64,000 bases of DNA from Streptomyces changanensis (GCF_024600715.1 NZ_CP102332.1:4278001-4342000), one strand, 5' to 3'; numbered from the stretch's first letter, positions 32,984 through 42,263 are shown. Numbers and translations are program-made. The notes: generated by a model not told the origin, from the sequence alone.

Positions 32984-33513
32984 CGGGCCGCCCCCCGGAC
33001 CGTCTCGGCGAGCTGGTCCAGGCGCGCGGCGGTCAGTTCCAGCCAGCGCAGGTCGGCCTCCAGGTGGAACAGCGCGTGGTCGCAGATCAGCTGGTCGGCG
33101 AGGTCGCCGCCCTTCTTGCGGCGGGTCAGCTCCCGCATCAGCCGCAGGTGCTCGGCGCGCTGCGTGTCGAGCAGGTCGGTGGCGCTGCGGCCGGTGAGCA
33201 GGGCGAGCACCACCTTCGTGTACAGCGTCGACTGGAGGTACGGCTCCGGCTTCTCGGGGCTGGTGAGCCACCGCTCGACGTCGGTGACGCCGGCCCCGGT
33301 GATCGCGTACCGCTTGCGCTCGGGACCCTCGCCCGGCTCGACGGCGTCGACCTCGACGAGCCCGTTCTTCAGGAGCCGGGCCATGGTCGAGTAGACCTGC
33401 CCGTAGTGGAGCGGCCGATCGTGGCCGAACTTCTCGTCGAAGGCGCGCTTGAGGTCGTAGCCGTGGCGCGGCCCGGCCTCCAGGAGGCCGAGGAGGGTGT
33501 GACCGATGGACAT
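32980..33513 (-). CDS. PadR-family transcriptional regulator
   Basis: 177-aa PadR repressor. The winged helix covers about 1-85 (LLGLLEAGPRHGYDLKRAFDEKFG ... GQVYSTMARLLKNGLVE) and the C-terminal dimerisation helices about 90-170. First gene of the operon with the ABC ATPase and FtsX-like permease, which it should control. ATG 33513 follows TACAGT by 7 nt with no ribosome binding site, i.e. leaderless. A 19-bp palindrome 22 nt upstream is the likely autoregulatory operator. The inducer is probably the substrate of the transporter. Confidence 0.93.
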   Translation of the reverse strand: MSIGHTLLGLLEAGPRHGYDLKRAFDEKFGHDRPLHYGQVYSTMARLLKNGLVEVDAVEPGEGPERKRYAITGAGVTDVERWLTSPEKPEPYLQSTLYTKVVLALLTGRSATDLLDTQRAEHLRLMRELTRRKKGGDLADQLICDHALFHLEADLRWLELTAARLDQLAETVRGAAR

Positions 33514-33534
33514 GGACGCCACTGTACACCCGGC

Positions 33535-33553
33535 GTATACACGTCGTGTATAC
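33535..33553. promoter_or_regulatory. PadR operator
   Basis: GTATACACG-T-CGTGTATAC, perfect 9-bp arms, overlapping the -35 region of the padR promoter. A further partial TGTACAC lies at 33523-33529. Confidence 0.75.
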
Positions 33554-33608
33554 GTGGCCGGTTCCCTGCGCTCGCCTGCCCGCTGCTCGCTGCCGGTGCC
33601 CCCGGTCG

Positions 33609-34646
33609 TCAGTAGCTGAGGCGCGCCGCCACCGGCAGGTGGTCCGAGGCGGTCCGCGGCAGGGTCCACACGCGTGTCACCTCGGCGCGGCGGGCAAGGA
33701 CCTGGTCGATGCGGGCCAGGGGTGCCGACGCGGGCCAGCTGAAGGCCGGGCGGGAGCGCGCGGTGTCGAGCCGCGCGGTGAGCGGCGCGAGCCCGCGCTC
33801 GTCGACGGTGCCGTCGAGGTCGCCGAGCAGGACCACCCGGTCCAGCCGCTCGGCCGCCAGGGCCGCCCCCAGCAGTTCGGCGCTCGCGTCGCGGCGGACG
33901 CAGTCGAAGCCGCGCCGCGCGGTGAGCCGTACGGACGGCGGGTGGGCCACGTACACCGCGAGGTCGCCGCGCGGGGTCGCCGCCGTCGCCCGCAGCGCGC
34001 GCCGCCACCCGGCGCCGATACCGGCGGGCCGGATGTCCGGTGCCCGTACGTCGCCGAGCGGATACACCGACCACAGCCCGACCGTGCCGCGCACCGCGTG
34101 GTGCGGGTAGCGCCCCGCGAGGGCCGCGCGGTACGCCGGGAGCGCCGCCGGTGTGACCTCCTCCAGTGCGATCAGCTCCGCCCCGACGCTCGCGAGGTCC
34201 CGGGCGGTGCCGGCCGGGTCGGCGTTCTCGTCGCTGACGTCGTGCTGCACCGCCGTGAGGTCGTACGGCCCGTCAGGGGCCGGCAGCAGTCCGTCCCCGA
34301 AGTGGCCCGTCCACGCCGCGGCCGGCAGCAGGGCGGCGAGCGGCGCGACCGCCGAGCGGCGCCCGAGGGCGGCCACCACGAGGGCCGGCACGGCCAGGCC
34401 GAGCCACGGGAGGAACGCCTCCAGCAGGCTCGCCGGCCGGCCGGGCAGGTCCGGCACGGTCCCGTGGAACACGATCAGCCAGGCGACGAGCGCGGCGAGC
34501 CCGACCACCACCCGCCCCCGCGACCAGGCCGTCCGCCCCCGCGCGTCCCGCCCCCGCGTCCCGCGCCCCGGCCCGCCGCCGGCACCCGGCGCGCCCGCGC
34601 CGTCCGCCGGGCGGCCGGCGGCGCCTCGGCCCATCGGGTCGCCCAC
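33609..34646 (-). CDS. Membrane-anchored endonuclease/exonuclease/phosphatase family protein
   Basis: 345 aa from GTG 34646. Three N-terminal hydrophobic helices (about 47-62, 74-95, 97-113) are followed by an extracytoplasmic EEP domain (about 125-345): ALEEVTP (metal-binding Glu), YVAHPPS, LLGDLDGT (catalytic Asp) and ASDHLPV (catalytic His). Such proteins hydrolyse phosphodiesters or lipid phosphates outside the membrane. The start is uncertain: there is no ribosome binding site. The 225 bp upstream show coding bias in a different frame from ATG 34873, so a 1-nt frameshift near 34650 is possible. Confidence 0.78.
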   Translation of the reverse strand: MGDPMGRGAAGRPADGAGAPGAGGGPGRGTRGRDARGRTAWSRGRVVVGLAALVAWLIVFHGTVPDLPGRPASLLEAFLPWLGLAVPALVVAALGRRSAVAPLAALLPAAAWTGHFGDGLLPAPDGPYDLTAVQHDVSDENADPAGTARDLASVGAELIALEEVTPAALPAYRAALAGRYPHHAVRGTVGLWSVYPLGDVRAPDIRPAGIGAGWRRALRATAATPRGDLAVYVAHPPSVRLTARRGFDCVRRDASAELLGAALAAERLDRVVLLGDLDGTVDERGLAPLTARLDTARSRPAFSWPASAPLARIDQVLARRAEVTRVWTLPRTASDHLPVAARLSY

Positions 34647-34927
34647 CGGGCGGCCGGCGCATCCGGTGTGCCCGCGCCACCCGTCGGGCGGCCGGCGGTG
34701 TCCGGCGTGCCCGCGCCACGCGCCGGTCCGGCGCCGCGGCCTCCGGCCCCCGCGCCACCAGCGGTACCCCGCGGAACCGTGCCGCCCGCCGCGCCACTAC
34801 CACCGGTACCCGGCGCGCCCGAGCCGTCCGCCGGACCGCCGCCGGTACCGCTCGTCGAAGCACCCGTGTCCATACCGGACGGTGACGCCCCGCCGCCCCG
34901 CCCGGTTCCCCCCGGGCGGGGCGGCGG
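34647..34927 (-). other. Low-complexity region, possible 5-prime part of the EEP gene
   Basis: 281 bp of GC-rich repeats. On the minus strand a frame from ATG 34873 encodes a Gly/Thr/Pro-rich stretch and would join the EEP frame only after a 1-nt shift. The rest, next to the RHH stop, holds nothing visible. Confidence 0.4.
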
Positions 34928-35197
34928 CTACTCCGGCGGTGTCCGCCGGGGCCGCGTCGGGTGGGGCGGAGGCGCGGGCGGCTGTCCGGCCGGTGGCTCC
35001 TTCGGTGGGCGGCCGCGCCGGGGGAGCGGGGTCGGCGACGAGGGCATCCTCCCGGCCTCGGACAGCGCCCGGCGCAGCAGGAACTCGATCTGGGAGTTGG
35101 CGCTGCGCAGCTCGTCCGAGGCCCAGCGCGCCAACGCCTCGTACACCGCCGGGTCGAGGCGGAGCAGCACCTGCTTGCGCTCACGGCGGGCGGTCAC
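34928..35197 (-). CDS. Ribbon-helix-helix DNA-binding protein
   Basis: 89-aa protein with an Arc/MetJ-type ribbon-helix-helix fold at about 7-50 (KQVLLRLDPAVYEALARWASDELRSANSQIE) and a basic, Pro-rich tail (52-89). The GTG at 35197 overlaps the SPFH-gene stop (GTGA), so it is translationally coupled. RHH proteins of this size are usually autoregulators or antitoxins. No toxin is adjacent, so an autoregulator of the SPFH gene acting at the palindrome upstream is the simplest reading. Confidence 0.85.
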   Translation of the reverse strand: MTARRERKQVLLRLDPAVYEALARWASDELRSANSQIEFLLRRALSEAGRMPSSPTPLPRRGRPPKEPPAGQPPAPPPHPTRPRRTPPE

Positions 35198-36234
35198 TGG
35201 TAGAGCGTGCCCGTGTTGACGATCGGCTGGGCCGAGCGGTCACCGCACAGCACCACCATCAGGTTGGAGACCATGGCCGCCTTCCTCTCGGGGTCCAGCT
35301 CCACTATGTCGCGCTCCGCGATCCGGTCGAGCGCCAGCTCGACCATGCCGACCGCGCCCTCGACGATCTTCTGGCGCGCCGCCACCATCGCCCCGGCCTG
35401 CTGGCGCTGGAGCATCGCGGAGGCGATCTCCGGAGCGTACGCGAGGTGAGTGAACCGCGACTCGATGATGCGCACGCCCGCGGCCGCCACGCGCGCGTGC
35501 AGCTCGACCGCCAGCTTCTCGGTGATCTCCTCGGCGTTGCCCCGCAGCGACAGGCCGTCCTCGTCGTGGGAGTCGTAGGGGTACTCGATCGCGATGTGCC
35601 GGACCGCCGCTTCCGTCTGCGTGGAGACGAACTGCTCGAAGTCGTCGACCTCGAACATGGCCTGCGCCGTGTCCTCGACCCGCCAGACGACGACCGCGGC
35701 GAGCTCGATGGGGTTGCCGTAGGCGTCGTTGACCTTCAGGACCGCGGTCTCGTGGTTCCGCACGCGGGTCGAGATCGCCACCCGGGACGTCAGGGGGTTC
35801 ACCCAGCGCAGCCCGTCCTTGCGGACCGTCCCCCGGTAGCGGCCGAAGAGCTGGACGACCCGGGCCTCACCGGGCGCGACCATGTTGAGCCCGCACATCG
35901 CGAACAGCGCCGCGAGGCCCACGAGCACGCCGGCCGCGATGAGCCCGACCCGCGCGCCCAGCGAGGTGTCCTCACCGACGGAGGCGCCCGCGACGACCAG
36001 GCAGACTCCCGCGGCCAGGCCCACCAGGCCGGCGAGAAGCGCGAGCCCGCCGCCGACGCTGTACGCCGCGAACTCCCGTATCCCCGGCTGCGCGGCCCGC
36101 GTCCCGTCCTGGCCGCCCGTCGCGACGCCGGCCGTGGCGGACGCGGCGGCCGTCGTCCCGCTCGCCGTGCCGCTCACGGTCCCCTGCGTGGCCCCGGACG
36201 CGGTCCCGCCGGCCCCGGACGTGGGTGTGGTCAT
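35194..36234 (-). CDS. SPFH/band-7 (stomatin-like) membrane protein
   Basis: 346 aa from ATG 36234, which has GGGGGGAACC upstream. A Thr/Gly/Ala N-terminus (1-55) precedes two hydrophobic helices (about 60-85 and 92-118). The SPFH domain (about 118-290) has [18 protein letters not shown] and the [17 protein letters not shown] block, followed by helices. Such proteins scaffold membrane microdomains and associate with proteases or wall enzymes. Coupled to the RHH gene. A perfect 16-bp palindrome lies 36 nt upstream of the start. Confidence 0.9.
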   Translation of the reverse strand: MTTPTSGAGGTASGATQGTVSGTASGTTAAASATAGVATGGQDGTRAAQPGIREFAAYSVGGGLALLAGLVGLAAGVCLVVAGASVGEDTSLGARVGLIAAGVLVGLAALFAMCGLNMVAPGEARVVQLFGRYRGTVRKDGLRWVNPLTSRVAISTRVRNHETAVLKVNDAYGNPIELAAVVVWRVEDTAQAMFEVDDFEQFVSTQTEAAVRHIAIEYPYDSHDEDGLSLRGNAEEITEKLAVELHARVAAAGVRIIESRFTHLAYAPEIASAMLQRQQAGAMVAARQKIVEGAVGMVELALDRIAERDIVELDPERKAAMVSNLMVVLCGDRSAQPIVNTGTLYQ

Positions 36235-36269
36235 GGTTCCCCCCGATTCTGTGCTCTCTTCGGTGAAGC

Positions 36270-36285
36270 AAAGTGATATCACTTT
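36270..36285. promoter_or_regulatory. Operator-like palindrome before the SPFH gene
   Basis: AAAGTGATATCACTTT, perfect 16-bp palindrome and unusually AT-rich for this genome. It sits where the SPFH promoter should be. Candidate binding site of the RHH protein of the same operon or of a GntR-type regulator. Confidence 0.75.
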
Positions 36286-36476
36286 AGCGCGCGTCGCAAC
36301 CTTGTCCACCCCCTGTGAGTCGGTTCCTTGGGGACGGGTGCTCTTTGTCACGTCCGGAAAAGACAGGATCCGTTGGTCTATGTCGGCTGGTGCGGGTTAG
36401 CTTGCTGAGCTGATCCGGACGTAGGTGACCGAAAAGCGCGACGGAACGAACATCGACAAACGGGAGCGACGGAGCC

Positions 36477-38747
36477 ATGGGCCGAGCGGAATCGCGTCGG
36501 ACCCGGCAGCGCGGGGCGCGCCGGGCCGAGAGGGGTGGCGGAGGCATACGCCGCTTCTTCACCTGGCGGAAGCTCCTGGGAACGCTCTTCGTGTTCTGCC
36601 TGCTCGCCATGGGCGGCTTGTACGCCGTCTACCTGCTCGTCCCGGTCCCCACCGCCAACGCCGAGGCGGAGCTCCAGAGCAACATCTACAAGTACGCGGA
36701 CGGCACGATCCTCGCCCGCAGCGGCAAGGTCAACCGCTCCAACGTCGGCCTGGAGAAGATCCCCGACCCGGTCGAGAAGGCGTTCGTCGCCGCGGAGAAC
36801 AAGACCTTCTACGAGGACTCCGGCGTCGACCTCAAGGGCACGGCCCGCGGCGTGGTCAACACGGTGACCGGCAAGGGCAAGCAGGGCGGCTCGACCATCA
36901 CCCAGCAGTACGTCAAGAACTACTACCTCGACCAGAGCCAGACCGTGACGCGCAAGCTCAAGGAGCTGGTCATCTCCCTCAAGGTCGACCAGCGCAAGAG
37001 CAAGGACGACATCCTCGAGGGCTACCTCAACACCAGCTACTACGGGCGCAGCGCCTACGGCATCCAGGCCGCCGCGCAGGCGTACTACGGCGTCGACTCC
37101 GACAAGCTGACGGTCCCGCAGGGCGCCTACCTGGCGGCGCTGCTCCAGGCCCCCAGCCAGTACGACTGGACGTCCGCCTCGCCCTCCAGCCGCAAGCTCG
37201 TCCTGGAGCGCTGGGACTACGTCCTCGACAACATGGTCGAGGAGAACTGGCTGGACCCGGCCGCCCGCAAGACGATGGTGTTCCCCGAGCCGCAGGCCCC
37301 GAAGGCCGCCCCCGGCATGGAGGGCCAGACCGGTTACCTGGTCGAGGCCGCCAACCAGGAGCTGGCGCGGCAGGGCGTCAAGGAGGAGGACATCCGGGCC
37401 GGCGGCTGGACGATCACCCTCACCGTCGACAAGAAGCGCCAGAAGGAGCTCGTCGAGGCGGTCGGCGATGAGCTGGAGGACCAGCTCGACCGCGAGGGCA
37501 ACGAGGTCGACGCGACCGTCCAGGCCGGCGCCACCTCCGTCGACCCGAAGACCGGCCACGTCGTCGCCCTGTACGGCGGCGTCGGCGCCACCCAGCACTG
37601 GATGTCCAACGCCACCCGGCGCGACTACCAGCCCGCCTCCACCTTCAAGCCGCTGGTCTTCGCCTCCGCCCTGGAGAACTCCTCCCGGACGCAGGACGGC
37701 CGCCGGATCGGCGTCAACACGCACTACGACGGCACGAGCAAGCGTCCCGTGAAGGGCGGCGACACCCCGTTCGCCCCGGAGAACGAGGACGACATCAGCT
37801 ACGGCCAGGTCACCGTCCAGCGGGCCATGAACAAGTCGATCAACTCGGTCTTCGCCCAGATGATCGTCGACGTCGGCCCCGGCAAGGTGAAGAAGACCGC
37901 CCTCGACCTGGGCCTGAAGGACGGCGACGCGTTCGTCGAGTCCCCCGCGATGTCCCTCGGCACGATGGGCGCCTCCACCTGGGACATGGCCGGTGCGTAC
38001 GCGACGCTCGACAACCACGGCAAGAAGGTCACGCCGTCGATCGTCAAGGCGGCCGAGCACCAGGACCGCACGGTGCAGCCGGCCGACCCGATCGGCGCGC
38101 AGGTCGTCAGCCGGGAGACCGCGGACACCGTCACCTCCGTGCTGACCGGCGTCGTCCGCGAGGGCTCCGGCCGCGCGGCGAGCACCCCTGCCTACCAGGC
38201 CGCCGGCAAGACCGGCACCTCCGAGAACAACAAGTCCGCGTGGTTCGCCGGGTACACCCCCGAACTGACCACCGTGGTCGCGCTGTTCGGCGAGGACACC
38301 AAGAAGGGCACCCAGGTCACCCTGACCGGCACGGCCAACTCCGGCCGCGCCAACGGCGGCGGCTTCCCCGCTCGCATCTGGGCCGACTACACCCTGGACG
38401 CCCTCGGCGGCGGCTCCGACGCCCGCTTCGACCTCGACGTCATCGAGTACGGCGACGGACAGCCGGAGCCCGGGACCGGATCGCCGTCCCCGAGCACCTC
38501 GCCCTCGCCGTCCCCCTCGCCCAGTGACACGCCGGACGACGAGCCCAGCTCCACGCCGTCCTCGTCGCCGTCGACCCGCGACCCGGTCACGTCGAGCAGC
38601 CCCCCGCCGGCCCCCACGCCGAGTCAGTCCACGGGCTCGCCGTCGAGCTCGCCGTCGCGGAGCCCGGAGCCGGGCACCATCGGCGGGTCGGGCTTCGAAC
38701 CGGAGACCGGGGGCGGCCCGGACGACGGCGCCCGCATCCGGCCGTAG
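36477..38747 (+). CDS. Class A penicillin-binding protein (transglycosylase/transpeptidase)
   Basis: 756-aa bifunctional peptidoglycan synthase. A basic cytoplasmic N-terminus leads to a transmembrane helix (about 32-54). The GT51 domain (about 65-245) has the ENKTFYEDSG motif with Glu107, and GGSTITQQ (137-144). The transpeptidase domain (about 320-640) has the nucleophile in STFK (388-391), SIN (454-456) and KTG (578-580). In the GT51 motif the usual EDxxFxxH has Asn for Asp and Asp for His. A Ser/Pro/Thr-rich tail (645-756) reaches into the wall. ATG 36477 has GGGAGCGACGGAG upstream. A strong terminator follows. Confidence 0.95.
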   Translation: MGRAESRRTRQRGARRAERGGGGIRRFFTWRKLLGTLFVFCLLAMGGLYAVYLLVPVPTANAEAELQSNIYKYADGTILARSGKVNRSNVGLEKIPDPVEKAFVAAENKTFYEDSGVDLKGTARGVVNTVTGKGKQGGSTITQQYVKNYYLDQSQTVTRKLKELVISLKVDQRKSKDDILEGYLNTSYYGRSAYGIQAAAQAYYGVDSDKLTVPQGAYLAALLQAPSQYDWTSASPSSRKLVLERWDYVLDNMVEENWLDPAARKTMVFPEPQAPKAAPGMEGQTGYLVEAANQELARQGVKEEDIRAGGWTITLTVDKKRQKELVEAVGDELEDQLDREGNEVDATVQAGATSVDPKTGHVVALYGGVGATQHWMSNATRRDYQPASTFKPLVFASALENSSRTQDGRRIGVNTHYDGTSKRPVKGGDTPFAPENEDDISYGQVTVQRAMNKSINSVFAQMIVDVGPGKVKKTALDLGLKDGDAFVESPAMSLGTMGASTWDMAGAYATLDNHGKKVTPSIVKAAEHQDRTVQPADPIGAQVVSRETADTVTSVLTGVVREGSGRAASTPAYQAAGKTGTSENNKSAWFAGYTPELTTVVALFGEDTKKGTQVTLTGTANSGRANGGGFPARIWADYTLDALGGGSDARFDLDVIEYGDGQPEPGTGSPSPSTSPSPSPSPSDTPDDEPSSTPSSSPSTRDPVTSSSPPPAPTPSQSTGSPSSSPSRSPEPGTIGGSGFEPETGGGPDDGARIRP

Positions 38748-39101
38748 CACCGGCGCGACCGTCCGGGGCGCTTGCCGCAAGCCCCGGCGCTCGCGGCGCC
38801 CGCGGTACGCGAGACGGCTGCGACAACCGCAGGCCGTACGACGAAGGCGGCCGGGCCCCTGGTGGGGCCCGGCCGCCTTCGTCATACCCATCGGGCGCGT
38901 ACGCCGCGACCGCGCCTTCGACAACGACGCGGGCCGGCGCATCGGCTACCCACCGGGCGCCCCCGCGCGGTGCGTACGCGCCCGCCGGACACGCGCCGCC
39001 CGGCCGCACCCGCCGGGACCCGTACGCCGGACACGCGCCCGCCGGGGCCGTGCCCGGACCCGCACCCGCCAGGACCCGCCCACCGCCCGCCGCCGTGCCG
39101 C
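38748..39101. other. Intergenic region after the PBP gene
   Basis: 354 bp between convergent genes. It contains the terminator at 38840-38883. The remainder is C-rich low-complexity sequence with nothing else recognisable. Confidence 0.6.
38840..38883. terminator. Bidirectional terminator, 20-bp perfect stem
   Basis: Arms 38840-38859 and 38864-38883 around TGGT, perfect pairing, between the convergent PBP and SpoIIE-type genes. Confidence 0.92.
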
Positions 39102-41312
39102 TCACCCCGGCGTCGGCAATTCGAACCACACCACCTTGCCGGTCGACAGGCGCGTCGCGCCCCAGCGGCGGGCCAGCCGGTTGACCAGGAACAGGCCCCG
39201 CCCGCCCTCGTCGGTGTCGCGCGCCCGGCGCTGTCGGGGCAGCTGCGGCGAGTCGTCGCCGACCTCGCAGCGCAGCACCTCGGTGCGCAGCAGCCGCAGG
39301 GTGACCGGCCGGGACGCGTACCGCACGGCGTTGGTCACCACCTCGCTGACCAGCAGCTCCACCGAGTCCGTCAGTTCCTCCAGGTCCCAGCGGGCCAGCG
39401 CCTTGCGGGCCAGCCGGCGGGCCCGGCCCGGAGCGGCGTCCTCCGGCTCCAGGAACCAGTACGCGACGTCGCTCGGCGTGATTCCGTCGAACCGGGCGGC
39501 GAGCAGCGCGATGTCGTCGTCCCGGTCGCCCGGCCCGAGCATGTCGAGCACGTCGTCGCAGAGCGCCTCCAGCGGCGGCGAGTGGTCCGGGCCCGTCAGC
39601 TGGGCCGTCGCCGCCAGCCGCTCGCGCAGCTGCTCTATCCCGGTCCACACGTCCCGCAGCCGCGACTCGACGAGGCCGTCGGTGTACAGCAGCAGCGTCG
39701 CGCCCGCCGGGGCGTCCAGTTCGACGGCCTCGAAGTCGACGCCGCCCACGCCGATCGGCGCGCCCGGCGGGACGCGCAGCACCTCCGCCCGGCCGCCCAG
39801 GTGGAGCAGTATGGGCGGCGGGTGGCCGGCGTTGGCGATGGTGATGCGGTGCGCGACCGGGTCGTACACCGCGTAGAGGCAGGTCGCCATGCGGTTCTCG
39901 CCCAGCCGCTGGGCCTGTTCGTCGAGGTGGTGCAACACCTCCTGCGGCGGCAGGTCGAGCCCGGCGAGGGTCTGCGCCGTCGTCCGCAGCTGGCCCATGA
40001 TCGCCGCCGAGGTCATGGAGTGGCCCATGACGTCGCCCACGACGAGGGCGACGCGGCTGCCGGGCAGCGGGATCGCGTCGTACCAGTCGCCGCCGACCCG
40101 GGCCGTCTCGGCGGCCGGGAGGTAGCGGGACGCCAGGCGCACGCCGGTCGGCTGCGGCAGGTTCTCCGGGAGCATGGTGCGCTGGAGCTCGTCCGCGATG
40201 TACGCCTCCCGGCCGTACAGCACCGCCTTGTCGATGCCGAGCGCCGTGTGCGTCGCCAGCTGCGCCGCGACGAGCAGGTCGTTCGGCTCGAAGGCCGCGC
40301 GGTCGGGGCGGCGCAGGAAGACGGCGGCGCCGATGACGCGCCGGCGGCCCCGCAGCGGCGCGAGGATCGCGCGGTGCCCGGACGGCAGGGAGCGGCCGTC
40401 GCCGACCAGCTCCGGCAGCGCGGCCCGGGCCGCCGCGGAGTCGCCGAACACCGGCCTGACCCCGCGCAGCACCTCCGCCAGCGGGCCGCCGGGGCGGACC
40501 TCGCACAGCTCGGCGGCCGGGGTCTGCTCGGTGTCGGGCGCGACGACGGGGCCGGCCGGGAGGAGGCTCAGGTCCAGGGTGTCGTCCCCCGTCAGACGCA
40601 GCCGGTCGGCGCGGCGCAGCCGGAGGACGAACGGGTCCACCGGCCGCTCGTCGCCCACGGGCAGCGGGTCGCGCAGGTAGACGAGGATCGCGTCGGCGAA
40701 GGTCGGCACGGTCGCCCGGCACAGCCCCAGCACGATCTCGTCCAGGTCGATGCCGCGCGCGATGCGGCGCGTCGCCGCGCCGACGAACCGCAGCCGGTCG
40801 CCCTCGCGCCGCGCGGTGCCCACCGGCTCCTGCGGCCCGCCGGGGGTGCCGCCGGACTGGCCGGGGAGGGTGCCGTGCGCCGGGGTGGCGGCGCCGGACA
40901 CGCTGGTGGGGCGCGGCAGGGCGGCGGCGTCCGGCAGGTCGCGGGGCCCGCCGGCGCCGCCGTCCGGGCCTTCGCCGGGCGGGGCCGCGCTCGCGGCGGC
41001 GCGCGTCCGGGCGTCTCCGGGGGCGGCCGCGGCGCGCTTGCCGGCGGGGGTCGCGGCCGCCTGCCGGGCGGCGGCGGCCGCCTCGCCCGACCGGGCCGCC
41101 TGCCGGGCCGCCTCCGCCTCCGCGCCGCCGCCCGACGCGGGCGTGCGGCGGCCGGACCCGGGCGGCACCGGGGCGCCGGGACGCGGCCGGCCGTGCGCGG
41201 GCGCGGGGGAGGTGCCGCCCGGCTCGGGGGCCTCCTGCCGGGGCCGGGTGCGTTCCTGCGGCCGGGCAGCGAACGGCTGCCGGCCTTCGTGGGACGTGGG
41301 CTGCTCCGTCAC
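39102..41312 (-). CDS. SpoIIE-family PP2C phosphatase with GAF and anti-sigma kinase-like domain
   Basis: 736-aa cytoplasmic signalling protein. Residues 1-170 are a disordered Ala/Pro/Gly/Arg region. A GAF-like sensor covers about 175-345. A PP2C/SpoIIE phosphatase covers about 375-605, with GGDWYDAIPL, VVGDVMGH and the late DDDIALLAAR metal motifs. A GHKL ATPase of the RsbW type covers about 615-735, with ELLVSEVVTNAVRYA and DEGGRGLFLVNRLA. This order is common in Streptomyces partner-switching regulators, where the phosphatase acts on anti-sigma antagonists and the kinase domain on the same or other targets. GTG 41312 is the start. Confidence 0.92.
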   Translation of the reverse strand: MTEQPTSHEGRQPFAARPQERTRPRQEAPEPGGTSPAPAHGRPRPGAPVPPGSGRRTPASGGGAEAEAARQAARSGEAAAAARQAAATPAGKRAAAAPGDARTRAAASAAPPGEGPDGGAGGPRDLPDAAALPRPTSVSGAATPAHGTLPGQSGGTPGGPQEPVGTARREGDRLRFVGAATRRIARGIDLDEIVLGLCRATVPTFADAILVYLRDPLPVGDERPVDPFVLRLRRADRLRLTGDDTLDLSLLPAGPVVAPDTEQTPAAELCEVRPGGPLAEVLRGVRPVFGDSAAARAALPELVGDGRSLPSGHRAILAPLRGRRRVIGAAVFLRRPDRAAFEPNDLLVAAQLATHTALGIDKAVLYGREAYIADELQRTMLPENLPQPTGVRLASRYLPAAETARVGGDWYDAIPLPGSRVALVVGDVMGHSMTSAAIMGQLRTTAQTLAGLDLPPQEVLHHLDEQAQRLGENRMATCLYAVYDPVAHRITIANAGHPPPILLHLGGRAEVLRVPPGAPIGVGGVDFEAVELDAPAGATLLLYTDGLVESRLRDVWTGIEQLRERLAATAQLTGPDHSPPLEALCDDVLDMLGPGDRDDDIALLAARFDGITPSDVAYWFLEPEDAAPGRARRLARKALARWDLEELTDSVELLVSEVVTNAVRYASRPVTLRLLRTEVLRCEVGDDSPQLPRQRRARDTDEGGRGLFLVNRLARRWGATRLSTGKVVWFELPTPG

Positions 41313-41558
41313 GCGTGGGATTCCGTCCGTCCGGGCCGGTGAGGCGATGCACTCGCTCTGTCAGGCGCTATACCCGCTCTGGGTGCGGCGTCGACACGGG
41401 ATGACGGATCCGTGCACACCTCCGCCACGGCTCCACCCCCTCGTAGGTGACTTACGGTCAGTTCGTATCCGGTACTCGGTGGTTGATGCTGCGGGGCCGG
41501 GTCGGCCGTCCGGCGGAGGACGATCCTACGGTTACTCCCCAGGGGCGCATCAAGGGTC

Positions 41559-42263
41559 TCATGGAGCCGTGCGCGCCGGGGTGCGATCCCAGTCGGCCGG
41601 GAGCTCCGGCACGCCCCACGCCGGATCGGGCCGCCAGTTCTCCCAGCCGTCCGCGAACGGGGCGCCCCAGGCCCGGATGACCTCGACGGCGGCCGCGCCG
41701 GCCTCCCGGACGCGCCGGGCCTGCGCGGCGTCCATGAGCCCGGCGCGCTGGGCCTGGGCGAACTCGTCCTCGTCCCGCCACAGCCAGGTGCGGTCGGGGA
41801 AGACGGAGATGTCGAGGAAGTGGTCCTCCGAGTCGACGCCCCCGGACCACCGGACCCGCGGCGCCTCCAGGTTGACGTACCAGCTGCGGAAGTCCCAGCC
41901 GTGGTCCCAGAACAGCCAGACGGACCACGGTTCGTCCGGGCGGGCCAGCTTGAGGACGCCCGTCCCGATCCACCGCGCCCGCGTGGTGGTGCGCGGAGCG
42001 GTGTAGCGGGTGGCGAGCGGTTCGTCGTGGACGGGAGTGCCGTCGACGAGCACGGGCTTGACGCACTCGGTGCCGGGCGCCATCCAGACGGCGAGCAGGT
42101 CCGGGGTGTCCCGGACGACGGTCACGGGCCGGCAGATGTGGACGTGGCCGTCGCCGTTGTCGCGGTACCGCCACAGGATCCGGTCACCCGGCGCCCAGCG
42201 CGCACCGTCGTCGTCCGCCCCACCCGCTGCCCCCGGTACCGGGCCCGTCGTCTCCGCTGTCAT
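41559..42263 (-). CDS. DUF402 family protein
   Basis: 234-aa soluble protein. The DUF402 core (about 75-215) has WSVWLFWDHGWDFRSWYVNLE and VDSEDHFLDISVFPD with clustered acidic residues. Some characterised DUF402 proteins are metal-dependent nucleotide phosphatases or RNA-binding; the role here is unknown. ATG 42263 follows TAAGAT by 6 nt with no Shine-Dalgarno, a strong leaderless candidate. Confidence 0.87.
   Translation of the reverse strand: MTAETTGPVPGAAGGADDDGARWAPGDRILWRYRDNGDGHVHICRPVTVVRDTPDLLAVWMAPGTECVKPVLVDGTPVHDEPLATRYTAPRTTTRARWIGTGVLKLARPDEPWSVWLFWDHGWDFRSWYVNLEAPRVRWSGGVDSEDHFLDISVFPDRTWLWRDEDEFAQAQRAGLMDAAQARRVREAGAAAVEVIRAWGAPFADGWENWRPDPAWGVPELPADWDRTPARTAP

Noticed and set aside
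34928..35197. Toxin-antitoxin pair with the RHH protein as antitoxin
   Set aside because: No toxin-like gene is adjacent; its coupled neighbour is an SPFH membrane protein.
38772..41342. Long open frame on the plus strand opposite the SpoIIE-type gene
   Set aside because: Shadow of a clear GAF-PP2C-HATPase gene; the translated sequence is Arg/Gly/Ala-rich with no domain.
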